Assembly (NCBI RefSeq): GCF_009729415.1
Contig: NZ_MPKW01000001.1
Span: 1-64,000 of the forward strand
Direction of reading: 5' to 3'
Source: Mycolicibacterium sp. CBMA 234
GTDB lineage: Bacteria > Actinomycetota > Actinomycetes > Mycobacteriales > Mycobacteriaceae
Length of the DNA: 64,000 nucleotides
Shown: one piece after another, positions 16,773-25,507 of the stretch
How the letters are laid out: the number at the start of each line of letters is the position of its first letter
How positions within the stretch are numbered: position 1 is the stretch's first letter
Position numbers and translations under genes: made by a program
Notes under the pieces: model-generated
What the model saw: only the letters and a program-made list of their open reading frames with translations
What the model was told of the DNA's origin: nothing
Database searches by the model: none

Positions 16773-19130
16773 TCAGGCCGCCACGGTGGCCGTCTCGGTG
16801 GCCGATTCCAGCGCCTGGGCGATGATGTCGGCCACGTCGGTCATGGGCCGCACGTCGAGTGCGTCCAAGACCTCGGCGGGCACGTCGTCCAGGTCCGGTT
16901 CGTTGCGCGCCGGGATGAAAACCGTTGTCAGCCCGGCACGTTGGGCTGCCATCAGCTTCTGCTTCACCCCGCCGATGGGTAGCACCCGACCGTTCAGCGT
17001 GACCTCGCCGGTCATGCCGACGTCGGAGCGGACCTGTCGTCCGGTCGCCATGGAGACCAGTGCGGTCACCATCGTCACACCGGCGGACGGACCGTCCTTG
17101 GGCACCGCGCCGGCGGGCACGTGGACGTGGATACGACGATCCAGCGCCTTCGGATCGACACCCAGCTCCGCCGCGTGCGACCGCACGTAGGACAGCGCGA
17201 TCTGCGCCGACTCCTTCATCACGTCGCCCAGCTGGCCGGTCAACTGCAGACCCGGTTCGCCGTCGTTCGAGCCGGCCTCGATGTAGAGCACGTCGCCACC
17301 CATGCCGGTGACAGCCAGCCCGGTCGCCACGCCAGGTACCGCGGTGCGTTCCGCCGATTCCGGCATGAACCGCGGACGGCCCAAGTACTGGGTCAGATCC
17401 GGTTCGTCGACCGTGACGGACTGCACCCCGGAAGCCAACCGTGTGGTCACCTTCCGCAGCGCCTTGGCCAGCAACCGCTCGAACTGCCGGACGCCCGGTT
17501 CACGGGTGTAGTCGGCGGCGATCTTGCGCAGTGCCGCGTCCGTCACCGTCACCTCGTCGGTGGTCAACGCCGCCCGCTCGGCCTGCCGGGGCAGCAGGTA
17601 ATCCCGGGCGATGGCGACCTTGTCGTCCTCGGTATAGCCGTCTAGAGAGATGAGTTCCATGCGGTCTAGCAGGGCTGAGGGGATGTTCTCGATGACGTTG
17701 GCCGTCGCCAGGAACACCACATCGGACAGGTCCAGATCCAGGTCCAGGTAGTGATCCCGGAACGTGTGGTTCTGCGCTGGGTCCAGCACTTCCAGCAGCG
17801 CCGCCGCCGGATCGCCGCGGTAGTCCGAGCCCACCTTGTCGATCTCATCAAGCAGCACAACGGGATTCATCGAACCCGCTTCACTGATAGCCCGCACGAT
17901 ACGGCCCGGCAGCGCGCCGACGTAGGTACGCCGGTGGCCACGGATCTCGGCCTCGTCGCGCACGCCACCCAGAGCGACGCGAACGAACTTGCGGCCCAGC
18001 GCACGCGCGACCGACTCACCCAGCGACGTCTTGCCGACGCCGGGAGGACCGGCCAGCACCATGACCGCACCAGACCCACGGCCTCCGACGACGGCCATGC
18101 CCCGCTGAGCGCGACGGGTACGCACCGCCAGGTACTCGACGATGCGATCCTTCACATCGTCCAGACCGTGGTGATCGGCGTCCAGCACCGCGCGAGCGGC
18201 CGTCAGATCCGTCGCATCCTCGGTGCGTTCGTGCCACGGCAGGTCCAGGACGGTGTCCAGCCAGGTACGGATCCAGCCGCCTTCCGGGGTCTGCTCGCTG
18301 GAGCGTTCCAACTTGCCGACCTCGCGCAGCGCGGCCTCCCGCACCTTCTCGGGTAGATCGGCCGCCTCGATGCGGGTCCGGTAGTCGGCGGGTTCCTCGG
18401 CTCCGGCGCTACCGTCCAGTTCTCCGAGTTCCTTACGGATGGCATCCAACTGCTGGCGCAGCAGAAATTCCTTCTGCCGCTTGTCCATTCCGGCCCGGAC
18501 GTCCTCGGCGATCTTGTCGTTGACCTCGACCTCGGCCAGGTGCTCGCCGGTCCACTCGATCAGCCGACGCAGTCGCTCGGCCACGTCGGCAGTCTCCAGC
18601 AGCTCGCGCTTCTGCACGTCGGTCAGGTACGACGCGTAGCCGGCGGTATCGGCCAGCGCGGACGGCTCGGTGATCTGGTTGACCGCGTCAACGATCTGCC
18701 AGGCCTCGCGCCGTTGCAGGATGGCCAGGAGCAGCTTTTTGTATTCGGCTGCCAGCGCACGGGTTTCGTCGGTGGCGTTTGGCTCTTCGACCTCGTCCAC
18801 CACGACCCACAACGCGCTGCCTGGGCCGGAGGTCCCGGACCCGATGTGCGCGCGACGTTCGCCGCGGACGACGGCGGCCGCCCCGCCACTGGGCACCCGT
18901 CCGACCTGCACGATCGAGGCCAGGACGCCATGGGTGGGGTAGCGGTCGTCGAGGCGGGGTGCGATCAGCAGCTTCCCGGCCTCGCCGGTTGCGGCGGCAG
19001 CCTGAGCCGCATCGACTGCGGCGCGTGCGGCTTCATCGAGTTCGATGGGCACGACCATGCCCGGCAGGACGATCGGCTCGGTGACAAACAGGACGGGAAC
19101 AGCGATGGGTGCTGTTGTGGCGTCGGACAT
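16773..19130 (-). CDS. lon: ATP-dependent Lon protease
   Basis: A 785-residue AAA+ serine protease that degrades damaged and regulatory proteins in the cytosol. The N-terminal substrate-binding domain occupies roughly residues 10-200 and a coiled region about 200-300. Walker A GPPGVGKT is at 361-368, followed by Walker [10 protein letters not shown]. The proteolytic dyad is Ser682 in KDGPSAG and Lys725 in GGVKQK, at the same spacing as in E. coli Lon. The ATG at 19130 is chosen for the GGAGG 5 bases upstream and the normal Lon N-terminus; the frame remains open further upstream. M. tuberculosis lacks lon while M. smegmatis has it, so this supports a saprophytic species. Confidence 0.97.
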   Translation of the reverse strand: MSDATTAPIAVPVLFVTEPIVLPGMVVPIELDEAARAAVDAAQAAAATGEAGKLLIAPRLDDRYPTHGVLASIVQVGRVPSGGAAAVVRGERRAHIGSGTSGPGSALWVVVDEVEEPNATDETRALAAEYKKLLLAILQRREAWQIVDAVNQITEPSALADTAGYASYLTDVQKRELLETADVAERLRRLIEWTGEHLAEVEVNDKIAEDVRAGMDKRQKEFLLRQQLDAIRKELGELDGSAGAEEPADYRTRIEAADLPEKVREAALREVGKLERSSEQTPEGGWIRTWLDTVLDLPWHERTEDATDLTAARAVLDADHHGLDDVKDRIVEYLAVRTRRAQRGMAVVGGRGSGAVMVLAGPPGVGKTSLGESVARALGRKFVRVALGGVRDEAEIRGHRRTYVGALPGRIVRAISEAGSMNPVVLLDEIDKVGSDYRGDPAAALLEVLDPAQNHTFRDHYLDLDLDLSDVVFLATANVIENIPSALLDRMELISLDGYTEDDKVAIARDYLLPRQAERAALTTDEVTVTDAALRKIAADYTREPGVRQFERLLAKALRKVTTRLASGVQSVTVDEPDLTQYLGRPRFMPESAERTAVPGVATGLAVTGMGGDVLYIEAGSNDGEPGLQLTGQLGDVMKESAQIALSYVRSHAAELGVDPKALDRRIHVHVPAGAVPKDGPSAGVTMVTALVSMATGRQVRSDVGMTGEVTLNGRVLPIGGVKQKLMAAQRAGLTTVFIPARNEPDLDDVPAEVLDALDVRPMTDVADIIAQALESATETATVAA

Positions 19131-19159
19131 CCATACCTCCAAAGTTGAATCTGATGCGC

Positions 19160-19816
19160 TCAACCTTGGTGGTCGGTGTTTTGTTCCAGGCCGGCGGGCA
19201 CCCGCTGTTCCTGCGCCTCCCACCGGGCCCTGGCCCGCTTGCTGATGACGAACGTCGCCGCCATCAGCACCACGGTGGTGGCGAGCGAAAACACCGTGGT
19301 CACGGCGTTGGCGACGTCCACTGACGTGGCGAAGATGATCGCCACCTGCACCCCGGTCCCGACGATCAGGCCGACGCCCCACATCGCTGACAGCAGAATG
19401 TGCACCCGGCGGCGGTAGGCGACAGCGGCGGGCCCGGTGTCCTGTCCCTCCGTTTCGACCCGTTCCGCGACGACCTGGGTCAACGGGGTGCCGATCACGC
19501 AGCTGCCGAGGAAGACCAACCCGCCGATCGCGCCCACCAGCGTGGTGCCGGCCAGCAGCAGCCGGGCATCGGAGGTGCTCAGTCCCACGGCCAGGCTCAA
19601 ACCGAAGTTCAGCGTCAGATAGCCGGCGAACGGATCGAGGCGCCGGGCCCGGACGGCATCGTGGCCAACCTTGAGGCCGGCCAGCACCGTCGCGGTCAGC
19701 AGAGCGACGTACTCCGAGACGCCGGCGGCCCGAAGCCCGTAGTAGGCGGCCAAAGGTGGTGCGATGTCGAGCAGGATGCCGCGAATGATGGGTCGCATCG
19801 ACTGTGTCTCGCTCAC
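19160..19816 (-). CDS. VC0807-like integral membrane protein
   Basis: About 218 residues with six hydrophobic segments. The arrangement RGILLDIAPPLAAYYGL, then a basic loop (VGHDAVRARRLDPFAGY), then paired helices, resembles the VC0807 family of uncharacterised membrane proteins. It stands upstream of lon on the same strand with a 29-base gap and could be cotranscribed with it. The GTG at 19816 is a plausible start that gives a short hydrophilic N-terminus; an ATG at 19852 is in frame. Neither has a convincing ribosome site. Confidence 0.7.
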   Translation of the reverse strand: MSETQSMRPIIRGILLDIAPPLAAYYGLRAAGVSEYVALLTATVLAGLKVGHDAVRARRLDPFAGYLTLNFGLSLAVGLSTSDARLLLAGTTLVGAIGGLVFLGSCVIGTPLTQVVAERVETEGQDTGPAAVAYRRRVHILLSAMWGVGLIVGTGVQVAIIFATSVDVANAVTTVFSLATTVVLMAATFVISKRARARWEAQEQRVPAGLEQNTDHQG

Positions 19817-19859
19817 GGCGACGACATTAGGTGGCGGACCTGCACCGCGCATGAGAGCA

Positions 19860-19895
19860 GGGAGTCTGCCGTCTCGGGGGTAACGGCAGGCTCCC
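19860..19895 (-). terminator. Stem-loop terminator
   Basis: GGGAGTCTGCCGT (19860-19872) and ACGGCAGGCTCCC (19883-19895) pair with one G-T wobble around a 10-base loop. The element lies downstream of the minus-strand deaminase gene and upstream of the membrane protein gene. Confidence 0.65.
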
Positions 19896-19992
19896 CGCGC
19901 TAATTAGTGAAACACCTGGGTGCCCGGGTGTGCAGTGGCGATGCCGAAGCGTGACGTCGCAGTTGGTTAACGTTTGGGAATCGGGTGAGGGG

Positions 19993-20472
19993 TCAGGGCC
20001 GAAAAGCGGCTTCGTACAGCGCCTTCATGGGGTCGGCGAGCTCGTCGACCGGACCGTCAATCGGCACGCCGGGTGCGACGGTCGAAATGGGCAGTGCCGC
20101 AACAGGCGACGGGGCGACGTCCCAGTCGGCGAGCCAGCCGCCGAGCTGCGCCGACGATGTCGCATAGACGATGCGGCCGAGGCCGACCCACGCATGTGCG
20201 GCGGAGCACATCGGGCAATGCTCGCCGGAGGTGTACGTCACGGTAGTCGCGCGCTCGGCAGGCTCGAGATTGGTTGCGGCCCACCGGGCGATTGCGAACT
20301 CGGGATGTTGTGTCGCGTCTCCGCCGGAGACCCGGTTGCGGTCCTCGAACAGCACCACGCCGTCGGCGTCCACCAGCAGCGAGCCGAAGGGTTCGTCGCC
20401 GCCGTTCAGCGCCTCGCGCGCGAGTTCGACGCAGCGGTGCAGGTGGCGCAGATCATCGGCGGTGACTGACAT
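19993..20472 (-). CDS. Cytidine/deoxycytidylate-type (guanine) deaminase
   Basis: A 159-residue zinc-dependent deaminase. Zinc ligands and catalytic residues are visible as His56 and Glu58 in HPEFA (in place of the commoner HAE) and Cys86 and Cys89 in EHCPMCSAA. Length and layout fit the guanine deaminase/tRNA adenosine deaminase-like group, most likely purine salvage. The ATG is preceded by a GAGTTTACG-type region without a strong ribosome site. Confidence 0.85.
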   Translation of the reverse strand: MSVTADDLRHLHRCVELAREALNGGDEPFGSLLVDADGVVLFEDRNRVSGGDATQHPEFAIARWAATNLEPAERATTVTYTSGEHCPMCSAAHAWVGLGRIVYATSSAQLGGWLADWDVAPSPVAALPISTVAPGVPIDGPVDELADPMKALYEAAFRP

Positions 20473-20513
20473 GGTGGGGAGTTTACGGAGCCCGCCTCAG
20501 TTGTTGTCGGCCG

Positions 20514-21194
20514 TCACAGGTCATCGATGCTGATGATCCGATCTTGGATGGCGCGGGCTACCAGTGCGGCTTTGGTGCCGGCCGGGCGGCCGGCCGCGGT
20601 GTACTTCGCGCGGATACGTTGCAGGTGCGTCCGCACGGTGCTGGGCGCCAGGAACAACTGTTGCGCGACAAGGTCCTTGCTGTCGGTCTGGATCCAGGCC
20701 AGGAGCACCTGCTGTTCGCGCGGCGCCAGCACCGGCCGGTGGCGCAGATCGCGGCCCTCGAGCGCGGCCGACATGCTCGGCCCCCGGTACGGAGTGCTGG
20801 TGACGGCTAACCGGATGGCTTCGAGCAAGTGTTCACGGCCTTCGGCTTTGGTCAGGTACGTCAACGCGCCCGCGTCGACGGCAGCGCGGATCACGTCAAC
20901 GCCGGTGAGGTGGGAGTACACGACGACGCGATGCCCGCGACGTGTCAGTTCGCTTACGGCAGCAAAGTTGGGCGCGTCGTCGGCGTTGAGGCCCAGCAGG
21001 ACCACTTCGGCGTCGTCGCCGGGAATGGGGTGGCTGCACAGGAACTGTTCGGTCTCGGTGTAGTGGGCAGTAGTGGTTCCGCGCAGCGCGTAGTCCTCGC
21101 GCAGCCAGGTCGAGATGCCCGTGTAGACCACTTCGTACGGGTCCACGACGAGCACACTCGACACCTGACACCCAGCGAACGCATCGATCCGCAT
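20514..21194 (-). CDS. LuxR-type response regulator with degenerate receiver domain
   Basis: A 226-residue protein. The N-terminal receiver-like domain (about residues 10-130) keeps VLVVDPYEVVYTGI and the conserved Lys in TYLTKAE, but the phospho-acceptor position reads VVLLGLNADD, with Gly where Asp is expected. The C-terminal GerE/LuxR helix-turn-helix (LAPREQQVLLAWIQ through PSTVRTHLQRIRAKY) is intact. It probably binds DNA independently of phosphorylation or responds to another signal. No histidine kinase gene is adjacent. The start at 21194 is chosen for the GAAGGAG 9 bases upstream; the frame stays open to 21416, which would add 74 doubtful residues. Confidence 0.85.
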   Translation of the reverse strand: MRIDAFAGCQVSSVLVVDPYEVVYTGISTWLREDYALRGTTTAHYTETEQFLCSHPIPGDDAEVVLLGLNADDAPNFAAVSELTRRGHRVVVYSHLTGVDVIRAAVDAGALTYLTKAEGREHLLEAIRLAVTSTPYRGPSMSAALEGRDLRHRPVLAPREQQVLLAWIQTDSKDLVAQQLFLAPSTVRTHLQRIRAKYTAAGRPAGTKAALVARAIQDRIISIDDL

Positions 21195-21687
21195 CGGCTT
21201 GAACTCCTTCACCAACTCCGATCCCGCCTGCCCTGCCCGCGACGGTCGGGATCGTCTTGCAGTGTTGTCGGCCGGCGTTTGCTGGACGCGAACGGCGGTA
21301 TTGGATTCAGACTCTAATCCGACGCCATAACGATGTACAGCCTTTTTAAGGCAAATGGTACGGGATTTCTTTGAATTCACATCGCGAGTATTGGCGAGCA
21401 TGTAGAAAATAGGCAATTCGACCTGGTTAATCTGGGTTGGTTTACGCTCCCGAAGGCCTTCGGCCTGAGCGCGCTGGACGGTTGTAGTGGCGTAGTTTCG
21501 CTCGATGCGCGTCCAATGGCGTTCGGAGTCGCGTCTCGACGACCTTTGAGTGTGGCCGCAGCCGATGCTATGTCACGGTTTGCTGATGTCGGAATGTATG
21601 TTAGCTGGCGCGCTCGGGGACGGCATTGCCGTCGGGCAATGGGACCCCAGCCTCGACAGTCGGATTAGAACGTGTTCTAGTTCAAGG
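21195..21687. other. Intergenic region with divergent promoters
   Basis: About 490 bases between the LuxR-type regulator and the thioesterase operon. I see no convincing gene. The right end holds the KstR-like palindrome. The middle (21350-21440) is AT-richer than the surroundings and may contain the regulator promoter. Confidence 0.6.
21666..21679. promoter_or_regulatory. KstR-type operator
   Basis: TAGAACGTGTTCTA is a perfect palindrome and fits all fixed positions of the KstR consensus TNNAACNNGTTNNA. It lies 8 bases before the GTG start of the thioesterase gene. Confidence 0.8.
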
Positions 21688-22311
21688 GTGCTCGAGGACA
21701 CTTTGCAGAAGCTCAGCGCCGATGACGTGGCGCGGATGCGGGCCGTCTACGAACCGTTGACGCAGTCCGTACGCGAGCTCATCGACGCGACCATTCGGAC
21801 CGAGGTTGGCGCCGACGCCGTCGCGGCGGTTACGGCCCAGATTGACGCCGCCACTGCGCAGCTGCGTGCCGCGCAACTTGAGGGCTCGTTCGGTATCCGC
21901 TTCGGGGCGCAGGGTCATGAAATGCCTTGGGGCAATGCGGTGATCGGCCTCCGCAACCCGATCGCACCGCCGGTGATCCTGATCCGGGCCGAGGACGGCA
22001 GTGTGTCCGCCGACTTCCATCTCGGCGCCGCGTACGAAGGTCCGCCCGGGCATGTGCACGGTGGCGTCTCGGCGATGATCCTTGACCACGTGCTGGGCGA
22101 GGGGGCCAGCGTGCCGGGTCAACCGAGGCTGACCGGGACTCTCACCATGCGCTACCGGCGCATGACACGTCTCGGCGACCTTCATACCGAGGCCCGCATC
22201 GTCCGGACCGAGGGCATAAAGACCTACGCCGTCGGCCATATCGCTGACGCCGAGGGCATCACGGTGGAGGCCGAGGGTGTCTTCATCACGCCGCGCTGGG
22301 CGCGGGACTAA
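21688..22311 (+). CDS. PaaI-type acyl-CoA thioesterase
   Basis: A 207-residue protein with an N-terminal helical stretch (about residues 1-75) and a C-terminal hotdog domain. The hotdog motif is GPPGHVHGGVSAMILDHVLG, carrying the HGG turn and an Asp in the helix. It would release free acid from a CoA thioester in a degradation pathway. It is the first gene of an operon with an EthD-domain gene (12-base gap) and an enoyl-CoA hydratase gene. The GTG at 21688 is used because the KstR-like operator ends 8 bases upstream, which makes the longer ATG at 21550 unlikely. Confidence 0.87.
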   Translation: MLEDTLQKLSADDVARMRAVYEPLTQSVRELIDATIRTEVGADAVAAVTAQIDAATAQLRAAQLEGSFGIRFGAQGHEMPWGNAVIGLRNPIAPPVILIRAEDGSVSADFHLGAAYEGPPGHVHGGVSAMILDHVLGEGASVPGQPRLTGTLTMRYRRMTRLGDLHTEARIVRTEGIKTYAVGHIADAEGITVEAEGVFITPRWARD

Positions 22312-22323
22312 TCAGGAGGCGCG

Positions 22324-23031
22324 ATGGAAAAGGTGATGGTCACGCTCCGGCGTGACACCGCGGACGACGCCTGGTGCGAACGCCTGCGTACCGAGGTTGC
22401 CGACGAGCTGCTGGCACTGGGCGTGCCCGGGTTGGCCGTCAACGTCAAAGACGCCGCAGTCCGGGACTCCCTGATGCTGTTGACCACATTGGAACCGCCG
22501 GTGGTCGCGGTGGTCAGTGTGTGGACCCAGCAGTACTACGGCACTCAGATGACCGCGGTACTGGACCGGCTGCGCCGCGAATGCACTGAATTGGCCGCGT
22601 ATTTGGTCACCGAGTCGGTGCCGATGGCCGGCCCGCCGATCGTGCCGGGGGAGCGCACCACCGGCCTGGCCAACGTCGCGCTGCTACGCCGGCCCGATGG
22701 CATGGACGAGCGAGAGTGGTTCCGCCGCTGGCACATTGACCACACTCAGGTCGCGATCGACACTCAGTCGACGTTCGGCTACACCCAGAACGCGGTGGTC
22801 CGGTCCTTGACGCCCGACGCCCCACAACTAGGCGCCATCGTCGAGGAGCTGTTCCCCATCGAGGCGATCGCCAGCCTGCATGCTTTCTTCGGTGCGGCCG
22901 ACGACGCCGACCTGGGCGATCGGGCGTCCAAGATGACAGCCAGCACCTCGGCCTTCGGCGCCAACGTCAACGTCGACACCGTGCCCACCAGTCGGTACAT
23001 CATGGGAAACCCGTTTGGAGACAAGCTGTGA
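22324..23031 (+). CDS. EthD-domain-like protein
   Basis: A 235-residue soluble protein with ferredoxin-like (dimeric alpha-beta barrel) features. The part RPDGMDEREWFRRWHIDH near residues 120-137 matches the EthD pattern of a Trp followed by a His-containing helix. EthD proteins assist P450-dependent ether degradation, and related folds are found in many catabolic operons; the actual reaction is unknown here. AGGAGG lies 6 bases upstream of the ATG. The stop overlaps the GTG start of the enoyl-CoA hydratase gene by 4 bases, so translation is coupled. Confidence 0.7.
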   Translation: MEKVMVTLRRDTADDAWCERLRTEVADELLALGVPGLAVNVKDAAVRDSLMLLTTLEPPVVAVVSVWTQQYYGTQMTAVLDRLRRECTELAAYLVTESVPMAGPPIVPGERTTGLANVALLRRPDGMDEREWFRRWHIDHTQVAIDTQSTFGYTQNAVVRSLTPDAPQLGAIVEELFPIEAIASLHAFFGAADDADLGDRASKMTASTSAFGANVNVDTVPTSRYIMGNPFGDKL

Positions 23032-23798
23032 CCGATTCTGCCGCGCTCGTCCAGATCGACGACACCAACAAGGTCCGCACGCTGACCCTGAACCGGCCCG
23101 ATGCGCTCAACGCGTTCAGTGAGGCGCTGTACGACGCCACGACCATCGCGCTCAATGACGCCGCGGCCGATCCAGAGGTCTCCGTCGTACTGTTCACCGG
23201 TGCCGGCCGGGCATTCAGCGCGGGCAACGACCTCATCGAGATGCAGGCAATGGTCAGCAATCCCGAATATCAGATGGGGGAGTACGGCTTTCCCGGCTTG
23301 ATCGAGGCGCTGACCGCTTTCCCGAAGCCGTTGATCTGTGCGGTGAACGGTGTCGGCCTGGGTATCGGCACCACCATCCTCGGGTACGCCGACCTCGCTT
23401 TCATGTCGACGACGGCGCGGCTCAAGTGCCCGTTCACCAGTCTCGGTGTCGCGTCGGAGGCGGCGTCGTCATACTTGTTGCCGCGCTTGATGGGACGGCA
23501 GAATGCCGCATGGCTGCTGTTGTCCTCGGAGTGGGTGAGCGCCGAAGAGGCTCTGCGCATGGGGCTGGTCTGGCGCGTCTGCGAGCCGGACGACTTGCTT
23601 CCTGAAGCGCGCAAACATGCGGAAGTCATTGCTGCCCGGCCGCTTTCGAGCCTGATGGCCGTCAAACATGCGATGGTTGAGCCGACCCGCGAGGCCATCG
23701 TCGCGGCGACCAAGCGGGAATCGGGCCAGTTCGCCGAGTTGCTCGGTGGGGCGGCGAATGCCGATGCGTTGAGTGCGTTCGTGGGGCGTAAGGGCTGA
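23028..23798 (+). CDS. Enoyl-CoA hydratase/isomerase family protein
   Basis: A 256-residue crotonase-fold enzyme. The oxyanion-hole segment AFSAGNDLIEM and the second one AVNGVGLGIGTTILGYADL are clear. The second catalytic Glu of classic hydratases, expected after PFTSLGVASE, is represented by the Glu in SEAASSYLLPRLMG. It would hydrate or isomerise an enoyl-CoA in fatty acid or side-chain beta-oxidation. It is the last gene of the KstR-box operon. Confidence 0.92.
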   Translation: MTDSAALVQIDDTNKVRTLTLNRPDALNAFSEALYDATTIALNDAAADPEVSVVLFTGAGRAFSAGNDLIEMQAMVSNPEYQMGEYGFPGLIEALTAFPKPLICAVNGVGLGIGTTILGYADLAFMSTTARLKCPFTSLGVASEAASSYLLPRLMGRQNAAWLLLSSEWVSAEEALRMGLVWRVCEPDDLLPEARKHAEVIAARPLSSLMAVKHAMVEPTREAIVAATKRESGQFAELLGGAANADALSAFVGRKG

Positions 23799-23831
23799 CG
23801 AACTATCCGCAGTTTCTGGCGGAGGAGTGAG

Positions 23832-24020
23832 TTAGCCCGCCTTGTGCACCGGGCAGTCGGTGCGGGCTGCCTCGATGATGGCCCGCACCGTGCGCCGGCA
23901 GCGCCCGCAGTCGAGGCCGGCGCCGCACTTCTCGGCGATCTGCTTCGACGTGGTCGCACCGTCGGCTACGAGTTCGGTGACAACCTGACTGGTCACCCCG
24001 GTACACAGGCAGACGAACAT
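23832..24020 (-). CDS. bfd: Bacterioferritin-associated ferredoxin
   Basis: A 62-residue [2Fe-2S] protein. Cys4 and Cys6 (CLC) and Cys38 and Cys41 (CGRC) give the CxC...CxxC ligand pattern of Bfd, which binds bacterioferritin and passes electrons to its haem so that stored ferric iron is released. The ATG at 24020 has GGAGAG upstream and overlaps the stop of the upstream gene by one base (TGATG), so the two are coupled. It faces the bacterioferritin gene across the 24.0-24.9 kb region. Confidence 0.9.
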   Translation of the reverse strand: MFVCLCTGVTSQVVTELVADGATTSKQIAEKCGAGLDCGRCRRTVRAIIEAARTDCPVHKAG

Positions 24021-24667
24021 CAGTTGCTCTCCTCGCCGGACGAGTCGAGCGACGACATATGAGCCAGCGTGCCGACGAAAACTGTTGGGTAGACCCCGAA
24101 TCCGGCCGCAGACATCCACTCGGCGGCGGCGTCGGGGTGATCGATCCAGCGGCGGGCCGCGGATTCGTTCTCGATCTGCTGCAGGATCAGCACCTCGTGG
24201 CCGTCGTCAAAAGCCTGGTACACCCACACCTTGCACACCCCGGCGTCGCGGAAGCGGCCGACGGCGTCGTGGACCTTGTCCATCAAGGCGGGCACGTCGT
24301 GTACGGCAGTGACGACCCCGACGATGACGGAGGCGACGCCGTTCTCGCCGGCGCTCGACTCGGCCAGGTCGATTTTCTCCACGACCTCCCCAGCGAAAAC
24401 GGCGGGAATATCTTCGACGCCGGATGCATCGAAGAATTCGAATATCGCCGGCGAGCGCATTACTTCGCTCACTGATTGCGGGTGGTGGATTCCGACGGTG
24501 ACGAGCACCCGTCCCGGTTCCCACAGTGACGAATACACGACGACATGATGCGCAGCAATATCGGCTAATTGCGGCCGGCGGGCCTGTAACTGGGCCCACA
24601 TTCCTTCGACATCGGCGACGCGATAATCGGCGGCCAGAATGAGCGAGTGCAACGGGTGCTCGCTCAT
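24020..24667 (-). CDS. Protein with two tandem ferredoxin-fold-like repeats, in operon with bfd
   Basis: A 215-residue soluble protein that I cannot assign to a named family. It contains an internal duplication: residues 41-98 (HVVVYSSLWEPG..., IPAVFAGE) and 145-203 (CKVWVYQAFDDG..., YPTVFVGT) share V-x-VY at the start, a Gly followed by VL, an acidic helix with P-A/D-x-x-E, an A-S/A-G turn and a P-x-VF-x-G end. Each repeat has the length and pattern of a dimeric alpha-beta barrel half. The bfd gene follows directly and bacterioferritin is divergent, so a role in iron or haem handling is plausible but unproven. Confidence 0.65.
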   Translation of the reverse strand: MSEHPLHSLILAADYRVADVEGMWAQLQARRPQLADIAAHHVVVYSSLWEPGRVLVTVGIHHPQSVSEVMRSPAIFEFFDASGVEDIPAVFAGEVVEKIDLAESSAGENGVASVIVGVVTAVHDVPALMDKVHDAVGRFRDAGVCKVWVYQAFDDGHEVLILQQIENESAARRWIDHPDAAAEWMSAAGFGVYPTVFVGTLAHMSSLDSSGEESN

Positions 24668-24717
24668 CGGTCCTGCCGTTCTGGGTCGTTCAGTACCGCG
24701 GACCGTCGCCGCGGTGG

Positions 24718-24736
24718 TTAGTGCAGTCTAACCTTA
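24718..24736. promoter_or_regulatory. Weak IdeR-type box in the bfr/bfd divergent region
   Basis: TTAGTGCAGTCTAACCTTA matches 14 of 19 positions of the iron-box consensus, with a good right half-site (CTAACCT). In mycobacteria IdeR is known to activate bacterioferritin genes when iron is replete, so the location between the bfd operon and bfr makes sense. Confidence 0.45.
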
Positions 24737-24927
24737 CTTAGGGCAGCCAGTCCATAGCTGCTGGCCAGCGGCGAAGTCGCGCAACCGGGAACTGGTTGAT
24801 TCGAGATAGAAACGCGGTCCGATCCGGTCGCCGACGAAGGGTTGCTGGGCTAGGTTCGAACGCAGGCACGTTGTTGTTCCGCGCCAGTGACACTTGGACC
24901 AGCCCCGATGGTGTTTAAGGAGCCGAA

Positions 24928-25407
24928 ATGCAAGGCGACCCCGAAGTTCTCAAATTGCTCAACGAGCAATTGACCAGCGAACTGACTGCGATCAATCAGT
25001 ACTTTTTGCATTCAAAAATGCAGGACAACTGGGGCTTTACGGAATTGGCCAAGCACACCCGTGCCGAGTCGATAGAAGAAATGCACCACGCTGAAGCTCT
25101 TACTGATCGCATTCTGCTGCTGGACGGGCTGCCCAATTACCAGCGACTCTTCTCGTTGCGTGTCGGCCAGACGCTGCGCGAGCAGTTCGAGGCCGACCTG
25201 GCCGTCGAGTATGAAGTGGTCACGCGGCTGAAGCCGGGCATCATCATGTGCCGTGAGAAGGGTGACGCCACCAGCGCCAACCTCTTCGAGACCATCCTCG
25301 CCGACGAGGAAGGCCACATCGACTACCTCGAGACCCAGCTGGAGCTGATGGACAAGCTCGGCGAGCAACTGTACGCGGCGCAGTGCGTGTCGCGCCCGCC
25401 GTCGTAG
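24928..25407 (+). CDS. bfrA: Bacterioferritin (haem-containing ferritin)
   Basis: A 159-residue subunit of the 24-mer iron-storage shell. The ferroxidase di-iron ligands are at the expected places (Glu18, Glu51, His54 and the later EEGHID motif), and the haem-bridging Met52 is present in EEMHHAE. The sequence is close to M. tuberculosis BfrA (Rv1876), including MQGDP at the N-terminus and CVSRPPS at the end. AAGGAG lies 8 bases before the ATG. It is monocistronic, with a strong terminator downstream and a divergent bfd operon upstream. Confidence 0.97.
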   Translation: MQGDPEVLKLLNEQLTSELTAINQYFLHSKMQDNWGFTELAKHTRAESIEEMHHAEALTDRILLLDGLPNYQRLFSLRVGQTLREQFEADLAVEYEVVTRLKPGIIMCREKGDATSANLFETILADEEGHIDYLETQLELMDKLGEQLYAAQCVSRPPS

Positions 25408-25423
25408 CTCATTCTGACGGATG

Positions 25424-25457
25424 CGGCCTCGCCCCTTCTGGGCGAGGCCGTTTTCGT
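25424..25457 (+). terminator. Intrinsic terminator after bacterioferritin
   Basis: An 11-bp perfect stem (CGGCCTCGCCC at 25424-25434 and its complement at 25440-25450) with a CTTCT loop, followed by TTTTCGTTTC. Confidence 0.88.
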
Positions 25458-25471
25458 TTCGTCAAAAAAAC

Positions 25472-25485
25472 TAGAACTTGTTCCA
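25472..25485. promoter_or_regulatory. KstR-type operator
   Basis: TAGAACTTGTTCCA fits every fixed position of TNNAACNNGTTNNA. It lies 22 bases upstream of the ATG of the carboxymuconolactone decarboxylase-like gene and just after an A-tract. Confidence 0.75.
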
Positions 25486-25507
25486 GTTGTGGCGTAGCGT
25501 TCGAAAA

